Assembly: GCA_030642545.1 (NCBI GenBank) | Contig: DAOWNP010000180.1 | Span: forward strand, 1 to 5,363 | From: Desulfobacteraceae bacterium | GTDB taxonomy: Bacteria; Desulfobacterota; Desulfobacteria; Desulfobacterales; DAOWNP01 | Length of the DNA: 5,363 nt | Direction of reading: 5' to 3' | Part shown: positions 1 to 5,363 of the stretch, piece after piece | Position numbering within the stretch: the stretch's first letter is position 1 | Layout: each line of letters opens with the position of its first letter | Program-made: the position numbers and the translations under genes | The notes under the pieces: model-generated | The model's database searches: none | What the model was told of the DNA's origin: nothing | Seen by the model: only the letters and a program-made list of their open reading frames with translations

Positions 1-235
1 ATCTAAAATCACTCGCAAGCCATGCACCAGCTTTTAGCAATTCAGACTGAATATCTATAATATCTTTTACAATATCACTGCTTTTATTGCAAATCAATGA
101 AGAGACAACTCCTAAAAGAGCACTTAACTCATCCACATCTCCATATGCGTCTATACGTTTATTACTCTTTAATACCCTCTCTCCACTTAAAAGGCTTGTA
201 TATCCGGCATCTCCTGTACCTGTATATATTTTCAT
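1..235 (-). CDS. Cob(I)alamin (cob(I)yrinic acid a,c-diamide) adenosyltransferase, PduO type; 3' part outside window
   Basis: Reading the minus strand from the ATG at 235 gives 78 codons that stay open to the window edge, so only the N-terminal part is present. The protein begins MKIYTGTGDAGYTSL and continues with a G-E-R-V-x-K-x-x-x-R-x-x-A-Y-G-x-V-D-E-L pattern at about residues 18-37. This is the ATP-binding N-terminal signature of PduO/MMAB-type adenosyltransferases (usually about 180-190 residues). These cytoplasmic enzymes transfer the adenosyl group of ATP to cob(I)alamin to form adenosylcobalamin, the cofactor of methylmalonyl-CoA mutase and diol dehydratases. The start is supported by an AGAGGT ribosome binding site at 246-241, five bases upstream, and by the motif lying at the expected distance from Met1. 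The second residue of the TxTGD motif is Gly rather than the more common Lys or Arg. The gene is divergent from the flavoprotein gene at 457. Family assignment is firm; which corrinoid-dependent pathway it serves cannot be told from here. Confidence 0.9.
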   Translation of the reverse strand, partial: MKIYTGTGDAGYTSLLSGERVLKSNKRIDAYGDVDELSALLGVVSSLICNKSSDIVKDIIDIQSELLKAGAWLASDFR

Positions 236-280
236 ATAATACCTCTTTTTTTTGTGTATTTAAGAATATAAATAAAAATA

Positions 281-298
281 ACATATTTTTAAATATGT
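281..298. repeat. Short AT-rich palindrome (8-bp arms)
   Basis: ACATATTT (281-288) and AAATATGT (291-298) are perfect inverted copies separated by two T residues. The site lies between the divergent adenosyltransferase and flavoprotein genes, about 46 bases upstream of the adenosyltransferase start. It could be an operator half-site pair, but in DNA this AT-rich such palindromes arise readily by chance. Confidence 0.3.
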
Positions 299-374
299 AA
301 TATTTTACTATCAAAATCAAAAAATAAATGCAATATAGCAAAATTAACCTTTTATAAATAATCATAATTTAAAT

Positions 375-403
375 TTGATAATTTTAAAACTATGATCTAT
401 ACA
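375..403 (+). promoter_or_regulatory. Candidate sigma-70 promoter for the 457 gene
   Basis: TTGATA at 375-380 and TATACA at 398-403 are separated by exactly 17 bases and resemble -35 and -10 hexamers. Transcription would start near 410, leaving a leader of about 45 bases before the ATG at 457. The rest of the 236-456 spacer is AT-rich and holds no gene that I can see, so a promoter for the rightward genes is expected here. Chance matches are common in such AT-rich DNA. Confidence 0.4.
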
Positions 404-418
404 TACAATATAGTTTTA
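385..418. repeat. 9-bp inverted repeat overlapping the candidate promoter
   Basis: TAAAACTAT (385-393) is repeated in perfect inverted form as ATAGTTTTA (410-418), with a 16-base spacer centred at about 401.5. The repeat brackets the candidate -10 element at 398-403, the position where a dimeric repressor or activator could act. That regulatory role is inference; the repeat itself is directly visible. Confidence 0.4.
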
Positions 419-456
419 TACTTAGAATCTATAATCATTTAATATAGGAGAATTTA

Positions 457-1419
457 ATGATAAGCTCAAAAATAACAGAAATGCTTAACATCAAATACCC
501 CATTATCGGCGGTGCAATGATGTGGATTAGTACAGAAGAGTTTGTTGCAGCAATTTCCAATGCAGGCGGGCTTGGGATTCTTGCGTCAGCTATTTATCAG
601 ACAAAAAATGAATTTATTCAGGCAATTGATAAACTGCAAAAATTAACTGACAAGCCCTTTGCTGTAAACATTAACCTTTTTCCTGCCATGCGTGAAATTG
701 ACAATAATGACTATATTGATGTTCTTATAGAAAAAGGTGTTAAAATTGTTGAAACATCCGGTCATTCTGCTCCTGCAGAGCTTTGCAAACGATTTAAAGA
801 TGCAGGAATGATATGGATGCACAAATGCGTTGGAGTGAAATATGCCCTGAAAGTACAAAAAATGGGGGCTGATATCGTAACTGTTGTGGGTTATGAAAAT
901 GGAGGTGCTACAGGAAAATTAGATACCTGCACAATGGTTCTTGTTCCCTCTGTTGTTGATGCCCTTGATATTCCTGTTATTGGCGGAGGTGGAATTTCAG
1001 ACGGCAGAGGAATTATGGCTATACTCAGCCTTGGAGCATCAGCTGTTATAATGGGCACACGTCTTCTTGCCACAAAAGAGTGCCCTTTGCATGACAAACT
1101 AAAACATGCCCTTATTAATGCAACAGAATTAGATACAATGCTTATAATGAGATCTATTGGAGCAACTCACAGGGTTTGGGTAAATGCTGCTGCCAATAAA
1201 TGTGCACAAATAGAATCAGGCAACGCTGATCTTGAAGATGTTTTAAGTATTGTAAATGGTAAAAAAGCCAAAAAGATGTTTAATGAAGGAGATATTGACG
1301 TAGGTGTTATTTCATGTGGTCAGGGTATCGGTCTTGTTCATGATATTCCTGAAATAAAAGAACTTTTTGACAAAATAATGGATGAAGCAGAGCAAATTAA
1401 AAAGTCTCTTTTTAAATAA
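457..1419 (+). CDS. Nitronate monooxygenase-like (2-nitropropane dioxygenase family) FMN protein
   Basis: This 320-residue protein matches the full length of the nitronate monooxygenase/FabK-like TIM-barrel flavoproteins (COG2070). Family landmarks appear in order: an N-terminal YPIIGGAMMWIS segment at 14-25, SNAGGLGILAS at 34-44, GYENGGATG at 145-153, the FMN-phosphate-binding GGGGISDGRG at 176-185, IMGTRLLA at 198-205, and a C-terminal SCGQGIGLVHDI at 286-297. Characterised members oxidise alkyl nitronates with FMN and oxygen in the cytoplasm, and FabK relatives reduce enoyl-ACP. In those proteins the middle motif is usually E-A-G-G-H-x-G with a catalytic His. Here the aligned position is Ala151, so classical nitronate oxidation is doubtful and the substrate is unknown. 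The start is secured by AGGAG at 446-450, six bases before the ATG. A metallophosphoesterase gene follows 64 bases downstream on the same strand. No signal peptide or membrane segment is visible. Fold and cofactor are well supported, reaction is not. Confidence 0.88.
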   Translation: MISSKITEMLNIKYPIIGGAMMWISTEEFVAAISNAGGLGILASAIYQTKNEFIQAIDKLQKLTDKPFAVNINLFPAMREIDNNDYIDVLIEKGVKIVETSGHSAPAELCKRFKDAGMIWMHKCVGVKYALKVQKMGADIVTVVGYENGGATGKLDTCTMVLVPSVVDALDIPVIGGGGISDGRGIMAILSLGASAVIMGTRLLATKECPLHDKLKHALINATELDTMLIMRSIGATHRVWVNAAANKCAQIESGNADLEDVLSIVNGKKAKKMFNEGDIDVGVISCGQGIGLVHDIPEIKELFDKIMDEAEQIKKSLFK

Positions 1420-1483
1420 GGAACAAAAAAAGAAACTATTTATTTTTTTATATATTTATATAAATTTACAATTTACAAAAAAT

Positions 1484-2095
1484 ATGAAAATAGGAATTAT
1501 GGCAGATAGCCATGGAAATTATAAATCTATTGCATCTGCCATTAAAATTTTTAACAATAAAGACTGTTATTCTATTTATCATCTTGGTGATATATGCGAT
1601 TCATCTATTCCTGAAACTGTTGACAAATGCATATATATTTTAAAAAAACAAAATATATATGCAGTAAAAGGAAATAATGATCATATAATAGCTATAAACC
1701 ATGCTAACCGAAATGATACCTGCATATCACAAACATCTTTAGACTTTCTTTTAAATTTACCTCAGTCTATAGAACATAAAAAAGAAATTTTCACCCATTC
1801 ACTCCCCTTTGAAAAAGAATTAGGTGCTTCAGGTATGAGTCGTGGAATGGGTGAAAATGAAATAAATCATATTTTTATCAGATATTCAAATCACATTATT
1901 TTCAGAGGTCACAGCCATACTCCTGAAATAATCTGTAAAAACAGCAAAAGTTTTTTTTTAAAAACAGTTGTTCCTGATACAACAATAAACCTTTCAGACA
2001 TACAACCGTGTATTATTACTTGTGGAGCAACAATAAATGGTTGTTGCATGATATTTGACAGAGATAAAACAGAAATCACATTTCTTGCTTGTTAA
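1484..2095 (+). CDS. YfcE/MJ0936-type calcineurin-like metallophosphoesterase
   Basis: A 203-residue protein carrying the full set of metallophosphoesterase motifs: D-x-H at Asp8/His10 in the opening MKIGIMADSHGN, G-D at 35-36, G-N-N-D at 63-66 in the place of GN(H/D), a lone His at 105 (FTHS), and G-H-S-H at 142-145. These residues bind two divalent metals and hydrolyse phosphodiester or phosphomonoester bonds; the natural substrate is not evident. Length is close to the 160-200 residues usual for the YfcE group. The reading frame is open back to an ATG at 1382 inside the upstream gene. I choose the ATG at 1484 because family members begin right at the first metal motif and the extra 34 residues are Lys/Phe-rich translation of AT-rich spacer. 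There is no clear Shine-Dalgarno sequence before 1484, only A/T-rich DNA, so initiation may be inefficient or helped by the unstructured leader. The stop codon lies inside the palindrome at 2081-2117. Confidence 0.87.
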   Translation: MKIGIMADSHGNYKSIASAIKIFNNKDCYSIYHLGDICDSSIPETVDKCIYILKKQNIYAVKGNNDHIIAINHANRNDTCISQTSLDFLLNLPQSIEHKKEIFTHSLPFEKELGASGMSRGMGENEINHIFIRYSNHIIFRGHSHTPEIICKNSKSFFLKTVVPDTTINLSDIQPCIITCGATINGCCMIFDRDKTEITFLAC

Positions 2096-2117
2096 CAGGC
2101 TGTCAACAAGCAAGAAA
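2081..2117. repeat. Near-perfect 37-nt palindrome across a stop codon (strong potential hairpin, no T-tract)
   Basis: TTTCTTGCTTGTT (2081-2093) pairs perfectly with AACAAGCAAGAAA (2105-2117). After a single A/C mismatch (2094/2104) the pairing resumes with ACAG against CTGT around a centre at 2099. The TAA stop of the metallophosphoesterase (2093-2095) lies within it, and the next gene's ATG at 2149 lies 31 bases beyond it. Neither strand has a T-run after the stem, so it is not a canonical intrinsic terminator. Possible roles are an mRNA processing or stability element between two co-transcribed genes, a partial attenuator, or a protein-binding site. The structure is certain from the sequence; the role is not. 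Confidence 0.85.
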
Positions 2118-2148
2118 CAGTTCAGGTAAAAGAGAAAAACCAAATTTA

Positions 2149-2613
2149 ATGGAAAAAGTTCCTTATACAAGCAATGATCCTCTCTCTATAAATGTATCAT
2201 TCTGGTGTGAAAACAAACATTTTCATACAGCTTTTATGCTTTGCCCTGAATGCAAACATTATCCCTGCCGGCAAATATCTCAAAAAGACCAGATTATGCT
2301 TGCCTTATCTCCATTAATGAATATAGTAGATGCATTTTTTGTAAAAAGGAGAATTGATAAAATGTATATAGCTAAAAAATTAGACGGATCACTTGAAATA
2401 ATAGAAGAACTTAACGAAAAAGATCCTGATCCTGAAAAATTAAGAGATGTTGAAGAGATATATGTAATAAATAAAATACTCGTTCCTGTATTAACATTAA
2501 AACCCAAACCAAAAGAAGAACGGGAAAATATAATAACAAACGCAAAATTTGGCAGTGAAAACAATAATATTCAGGAAAAAATTTCTGATTCACCAAAAAA
2601 AACAAAAAGCTGA
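2149..2613 (+). CDS. Hypothetical protein with N-terminal Cys/His cluster
   Basis: I do not recognise this 154-residue protein. Near its N-terminus it has a compact cluster, Cys20, His24, His26, Cys32, Cys35, His37 and Cys40, including a C-P-E-C knuckle and the segment WCENKHFH at 19-26. This looks like a metal (probably zinc) site but matches no family I can name. Residues 45-120 look like a mixed alpha/beta region with the hydrophobic stretches LSPLMNIVDAFF and INKILVPVLTL, and the tail from about 118 is Lys/Glu/Asn/Ser-rich and probably disordered. No signal peptide or clear membrane helix is visible. The frame is open upstream to a TTG at 2089 inside the palindrome. I prefer the ATG at 2149 because the TTG has no ribosome binding site and would overlap the upstream stop. 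The ATG also lacks a well-spaced Shine-Dalgarno (AGG at 2124-2126 and GAG at 2132-2134 are too far). It follows the phosphoesterase by 53 bases and may be co-transcribed with it. The frame is likely genuine; function is unknown. Confidence 0.7.
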   Translation: MEKVPYTSNDPLSINVSFWCENKHFHTAFMLCPECKHYPCRQISQKDQIMLALSPLMNIVDAFFVKRRIDKMYIAKKLDGSLEIIEELNEKDPDPEKLRDVEEIYVINKILVPVLTLKPKPKEERENIITNAKFGSENNNIQEKISDSPKKTKS

Positions 2614-2625
2614 AAAATAATTTAC

Positions 2626-2647
2626 AACCTTAAAATAACCTTAGAAT
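2626..2647. repeat. Tandem pair of 11-bp repeats in the convergent spacer
   Basis: AACCTTAAAAT (2626-2636) is followed immediately by AACCTTAGAAT (2637-2647), differing at one base. The pair lies in the 55-base spacer between the convergent hypothetical gene and the NifA-like gene. No strong hairpin with a T-run is visible here, so I cannot assign an intrinsic terminator to either gene. Confidence 0.5.
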
Positions 2648-2668
2648 AAATAGAAAAACCATAAAGGA

Positions 2669-4210
2669 TTATCTGTATTTACGGTAATCAATATCATAGA
2701 TTTTCATTTTATATGAAATCTTTCTTACTGTTGTTTTTAGTATTTTTGCAGCCATAGTAATATTGCCTCGCCCATTTTTTAAAGCATCTGCTATCATCTC
2801 TTTTTCAAGATTAGCAACAGCCTCATCAAGAGATGTCACAGGAAAAGTACCAGAAGTTTCCCCTGTCTGGATAGTAGGAGGTAAATGGTACCCATGAATG
2901 ACTCCTTCATCACATAAAAGCACAGCACGTTCTATACAATTTTCAAGTTCTCTGACATTTCCAGGCCAATGATAGGACATAAACATATCTATACTCAAAG
3001 ATGCAAACCTCTTAATATTTTTACTGTTTTCTTTTGCATATTTTTCAAGAAAATATTCAGCAAGAAGAAGTATGTCTGTTTTTCGCTCCCTTAAAGGTGG
3101 AAGATATATGGGGAAAACATTTAATCTATAATAAAGATCCCCTCGAAAAGTTTCATCTTCTACAGCCTTCTCTAAATTTTTATTGGTAGCCGCAACTATT
3201 CTTGTATCTACCTTTATTGTTTTATATCCGCCAATCCTTTCAAACTCTTTTTCCTGAAGAACTCTTAAAAGTTTTGTTTGAACATCAAGGTCAATAGAAC
3301 CAATTTCATCTAAAAACACAGTTCCCTTATTTGCCATTTCAAACTTACCGGCTTTCTGCTTTATAGCTCCTGTAAAAGAGCCCTTTTCATGCCCAAAAAA
3401 CTCACTTTCAACAAGATTTATTGGTATGGCTGCACAGTTAACCTTAACAAATGGTTTTTGCATTCTTAAGCTGTTAAAATGTATTGCATTTGCCACAAGC
3501 TCCTTTCCAGTTCCGCTTTCACCTCTTATAAGAACAGTAGCATTGCTTTTTGAAACTTGTGTAATCATTTGATAAACTTCACGCATTTTATTACTTCTAC
3601 CAATAATATTAGTAAAACTATACTTACCTATAAGCTTCTTTTTCAACCTTTTATTTTCATCTTCTAATTTTTGTTTTTCCAACCTGATTTTTTCAAGATT
3701 AATTGTCTGCTGAGCAATCATTGTGGCAACTACAGACAAGATTTTTACTCCGTTTTTTAAAGAAAAAGATTTATCGTAATTTCGATCAACACTTAAAGTT
3801 CCAATAATACGTTTTCCTTTTTTTATTGGTACACACATAAAAGAAATCTCACAATTGGTACCATTCCCATCTATTTTTCTTATATCTGTTTTATCAAGAA
3901 ATAAAGGTTCCTTGCTAATTTGAGGAATTGAAACAGATCTTCCTGTCTGAATTACACGGCCTATAACTCCTTCACCGATTTTATATTTTCCTTTAAGCAT
4001 AGCAACTTTTGAAATACCATGTGCTATTTCAATACTTATCTCATTTTTTAATGGATTTAATATTGTTATAATGCCTCGAATCATCCCTAATGTGTTAGAT
4101 AATATATCCAGCACCTTATATAAAGATTTATTTAAATCAAGATGCTCATTTAACACCAGACTTATCTGATAAAACAATGTTTTTTCTTCAATTAGTTTCA
4201 TAATACCCAT
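2669..4210 (-). CDS. nifA: NifA-like sigma-54-dependent transcriptional activator (GAF-AAA+-HTH)
   Basis: A complete 513-residue enhancer-binding protein. Residues 20-170 form a GAF sensor domain (LDLNKSLYKVLDIL, GEGVIGRVIQTGR, VPIKKGKRIIGTLSVDR). A Lys/Glu-rich coiled-coil linker covers about 172-194. The AAA+ domain at about 200-430 has Walker A GESGTGKE (230-237), the sigma-54-contacting loop GSFTGA (277-282, the usual GAFTGA with Ala to Ser), Walker B GTVFLDEIG (296-304), an arginine-finger region FRGDLYYRLN (355-364), and WPGNVRELENCIERA (415-429). A Fis-type helix-turn-helix occupies about 475-513. Such proteins bind upstream DNA and use ATP hydrolysis to open sigma-54 promoters. Domain order and length fit NifA, the nitrogen-fixation activator, whose GAF domain responds to nitrogen or 2-oxoglutarate status. 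The four-cysteine interdomain motif of oxygen-sensitive rhizobial NifA is absent. No nif gene lies in the window, so the target regulon is inferred and another NifA-like regulator is possible. An alternative start, Met4 at 4201, is equally plausible; neither has a strong ribosome binding site. Confidence 0.87.
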   Translation of the reverse strand: MGIMKLIEEKTLFYQISLVLNEHLDLNKSLYKVLDILSNTLGMIRGIITILNPLKNEISIEIAHGISKVAMLKGKYKIGEGVIGRVIQTGRSVSIPQISKEPLFLDKTDIRKIDGNGTNCEISFMCVPIKKGKRIIGTLSVDRNYDKSFSLKNGVKILSVVATMIAQQTINLEKIRLEKQKLEDENKRLKKKLIGKYSFTNIIGRSNKMREVYQMITQVSKSNATVLIRGESGTGKELVANAIHFNSLRMQKPFVKVNCAAIPINLVESEFFGHEKGSFTGAIKQKAGKFEMANKGTVFLDEIGSIDLDVQTKLLRVLQEKEFERIGGYKTIKVDTRIVAATNKNLEKAVEDETFRGDLYYRLNVFPIYLPPLRERKTDILLLAEYFLEKYAKENSKNIKRFASLSIDMFMSYHWPGNVRELENCIERAVLLCDEGVIHGYHLPPTIQTGETSGTFPVTSLDEAVANLEKEMIADALKNGRGNITMAAKILKTTVRKISYKMKIYDIDYRKYR

Positions 4211-4231
4211 CTTTTATATTATTTTATTCAA

Positions 4232-4271
4232 ATTACAAAAACCATACAAATCAATCCTACATTTTTGTAAT
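4232..4271. repeat. 10-bp inverted repeat in the nifA-like leader
   Basis: ATTACAAAAA (4232-4241) and TTTTTGTAAT (4262-4271) are perfect inverted copies with a 20-base spacer, ending 21 bases upstream of the NifA-like start at 4210. In the leader RNA this could form a stem just before the ribosome binding region. In DNA it could be an operator, for example for autoregulation. The repeat is certain, its function is inference. Confidence 0.5.
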
Positions 4272-4295
4272 ATAATATTTTTTTTTATAGATCAA
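4269..4295 (-). promoter_or_regulatory. Weak candidate promoter for the nifA-like gene
   Basis: On the minus strand TTGATC (4295-4290) and TATATT (4274-4269) are 15 bases apart and lie about 60-85 bases upstream of the start at 4210, with a nine-A tract in the spacer. Both hexamers depart from consensus and the spacing is short. I saw no -24/-12 sigma-54 promoter (GG-N10-GC) and no TGT-N10-ACA NifA site in the 4211-4505 spacer. Confidence 0.22.
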
Positions 4296-4426
4296 TACAT
4301 ATAATAAAAAAAAAGAGGCTGATTTAAACTATATTAAAATCAAAAAGCAAATAAAATAAATTACCTTATTTAGCTTGTTAAATCAATATATTATGTTTTT
4401 TGTTATCTGAAATCTCCTCATATTGG

Positions 4427-4453
4427 TTGACATTATATCTTTTTTTATATAAG
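4427..4453 (+). promoter_or_regulatory. Candidate sigma-70 promoter for the small-protein/aminopeptidase pair
   Basis: A perfect -35 consensus TTGACA (4427-4432) is followed after 15 bases by TATAAG (4448-4453); TAAGTA at 4450-4455 gives a 17-base spacing as an alternative. Transcription would begin near 4460, about 45 bases before the ATG at 4506. The 4211-4505 spacer holds no gene that I can see; this promoter, the inverted repeat and the weak leftward promoter are its only supportable contents. Confidence 0.45.
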
Positions 4454-4505
4454 TATTTCATTAAAAAATTATTATTTGATTTATTATTTACAAGGATTAT
4501 TTACA

Positions 4506-4763
4506 ATGGCAATACATTCACATGAATTTGTAGAAACAGATGATTTTATGCCTGCATTTGGTCTTGACAGACAAACAGATGAAAAAACAGTTATATATTA
4601 TCTTCAAAAATTTTCAGACGATTCTTTAATGACAACACTAACAAAAAGATTCACAAATGACGAACTTGAAGAGATCTATTTTTTTATTAACAGGATCTTA
4701 AAAACACATTTAAATGAAAATGAATATCACAGTCTCTTTTTAAAAGACCCTGATCACAAATAA
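4506..4763 (+). CDS. Small acidic cytoplasmic protein upstream of M29 aminopeptidase
   Basis: An 85-residue protein beginning MAIHSHEFVETDDFMPAFGL and rich in Asp and Glu. It has no signal peptide, membrane segment or cysteine. A central YYLQKFSDDSLM (31-42) and a helix-rich second half (LTKRFTNDELEEIYFFINRILKTHL, about 45-69, then NEYHSLFL) suggest a compact helical protein. I cannot name its function; the style resembles small conserved hypothetical 'cytoplasmic proteins' of delta-proteobacteria, but that is an impression. The frame is open to a TTG at 4476, but the ATG at 4506 is preferred because AAGGA at 4492-4496 lies nine bases upstream. The next gene begins only 15 bases after the stop, so the two are very probably co-transcribed. 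It is divergent from the NifA-like gene. Confidence 0.75.
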   Translation: MAIHSHEFVETDDFMPAFGLDRQTDEKTVIYYLQKFSDDSLMTTLTKRFTNDELEEIYFFINRILKTHLNENEYHSLFLKDPDHK

Positions 4764-4778
4764 TGGCAAAATAGACAG

Positions 4779-5363
4779 ATGCTTACTAAAGACCAATTAA
4801 ATAAATATGCTGATGTTCTTATATGGGCTCTTGAAACAGCACGTACAGAAAAGTTCAACGATAATGATATAGTTCTCATCCGCTATCACAAACCGGCTAT
4901 TCAATTAGCCGAAATTCTATATTCAAAACTGCTTAAAAAAAAATTATATCCTGTACAAAGAATTGCTCAAACTCCTGATATGGAAAAAAATTTTTACCTG
5001 TTATCAGGAGAGACACAGCTTACATTTCAATTACCTGGTGAAAAAGAACTTTTCAAAAATCTCAATGGCAGTATCTATCTTCATGCACCAGAGTCTTTAA
5101 CTCATCTTGAAAATATAGAACCTGAAAAAACAGGAATTGTTGCTAAATCAAGAAAACATTTAAAAGATATTTTAAACATGCGTGATGATGCAGGATTATT
5201 TGGGTGGACTCTTTGTATGATACCCACTAAAGTTCTTGCAAAACACGCAAATCTCACTGATCAAGAATATACTGATCAAATAATTAAAGCTTGTTTTCTT
5301 GATAAGAAATCTCCTGTTTCACACTGGCAGTCAATTTATAAACAGGGATTAACAATTAAAAAA
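4779..5363 (+). CDS. M29-family aminopeptidase (AmpS/PepS-like), N-terminal half; 3' part outside window
   Basis: From the ATG at 4779 the frame stays open for 195 codons to the window edge. The protein begins MLTKDQLNKYADVLIWAL, the usual amphipathic opening of M29 metallo-aminopeptidases. It later carries a G-W-T-L-C-M-I-P-T segment at 142-150 followed by A-x-x-A-N-L-T-D-Q-E-Y, then Cys172-to-Trp183 ending S-P-V-S-H-W. That corresponds to the family's conserved W...P...A.....eY......dP...W stretch. M29 enzymes (about 370-410 residues) are two-metal exopeptidases that remove N-terminal residues from peptides in the cytoplasm. Their metal-binding Glu, His and Asp residues lie in the second half, which is missing, so catalytic competence cannot be judged. 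There is no good Shine-Dalgarno before this ATG. A nearer ATG at 4763 overlapping the upstream stop ends after three codons. Initiation may depend on translation of the preceding small gene. Confidence 0.82.
   Translation, partial: MLTKDQLNKYADVLIWALETARTEKFNDNDIVLIRYHKPAIQLAEILYSKLLKKKLYPVQRIAQTPDMEKNFYLLSGETQLTFQLPGEKELFKNLNGSIYLHAPESLTHLENIEPEKTGIVAKSRKHLKDILNMRDDAGLFGWTLCMIPTKVLAKHANLTDQEYTDQIIKACFLDKKSPVSHWQSIYKQGLTIKK

Noticed and set aside
97..365. Open frames on both strands in the left spacer and over the adenosyltransferase start
   Set aside because: They are low-complexity translations of AT-rich DNA rich in Tyr, Leu, Phe and Ile, and overlap a clearly recognisable gene on the minus strand.
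643..1097. Minus-strand frames opposite the flavoprotein gene
   Set aside because: The plus-strand protein is a clear full-length family member; these are antisense shadows without ribosome binding sites.
1382..1483. 34-residue N-terminal extension of the metallophosphoesterase starting inside the flavoprotein gene
   Set aside because: It is Lys/Phe-rich translation of AT-rich spacer, overlaps the upstream gene in another frame, and the family starts at the MKIGIMADSHGN segment at 1484.
2089..2148. TTG start giving an N-terminus with an LTGC sequence that resembles a lipobox
   Set aside because: There is no preceding basic and hydrophobic signal segment, the TTG lies inside the palindrome and overlaps the upstream stop, and it has no ribosome binding site.
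2280..2605. Two minus-strand frames opposite the Cys/His protein gene
   Set aside because: They lack family signals and look like antisense shadows (Ser/Phe/Leu-rich) of the plus-strand coding frame.
4311..4342. Possible leftward terminator: TGATTT/AAATCA inverted repeat followed on the minus strand by a T-run
   Set aside because: The stem is only six mostly A/T pairs with an 11-base loop, and no leftward gene ends there.
4763..4774. ATG overlapping the small-protein stop as a coupled start for the aminopeptidase
   Set aside because: This frame ends after ATG GCA AAA at a TAG, so it cannot encode the peptidase; the start at 4779 is used instead.

Overview
This is a strongly AT-rich bacterial chromosome segment. 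It has ordinary housekeeping and regulatory genes, AT-rich intergenic regions, and no sign of insertion sequences, CRISPR arrays, tRNA or rRNA. The gene set suggests an anaerobic, AT-rich member of the former Deltaproteobacteria (Desulfobacterota, Desulfobacteraceae-like): a NifA-type sigma-54 activator, a PduO-type cobalamin adenosyltransferase, a nitronate monooxygenase-like flavoprotein, and a small acidic protein next to an M29 aminopeptidase. The taxonomic call is an inference from gene style, not from a marker gene.

Layout, left to right. At 1-235 on the minus strand is the start of a cob(I)alamin adenosyltransferase gene cut by the window edge. A divergent AT-rich spacer (236-456) follows, with a plausible sigma-70 promoter overlapped by a 9-bp inverted repeat. 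Three plus-strand genes come next and may form one transcription unit: a nitronate monooxygenase-like FMN protein (457-1419), a YfcE-type metallophosphoesterase (1484-2095), and an unrecognised 154-residue protein with a Cys/His cluster (2149-2613). A striking near-perfect 37-nt palindrome (2081-2117) sits across the phosphoesterase stop codon. It has no T-tract, so it is not an ordinary terminator.

Facing this unit is a complete NifA-like enhancer-binding protein (GAF, AAA+, Fis-type HTH; 2669-4210, minus). Its 295-nt upstream spacer carries a 10-bp inverted repeat close to its start and a promoter for the rightward genes. On the right are a small 85-residue acidic protein (4506-4763) and, 15 nt later, the N-terminal half of an M29-family aminopeptidase (4779 to the window edge), probably co-transcribed.

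The genes do not form one obvious pathway. The most defensible points of interest are the palindrome at 2081-2117, the loss of the usual catalytic histidine in the nitronate monooxygenase-like protein, the unassigned Cys/His protein, and the small-protein/aminopeptidase pair. I found no convincing evidence of a wholly new multi-gene system here.
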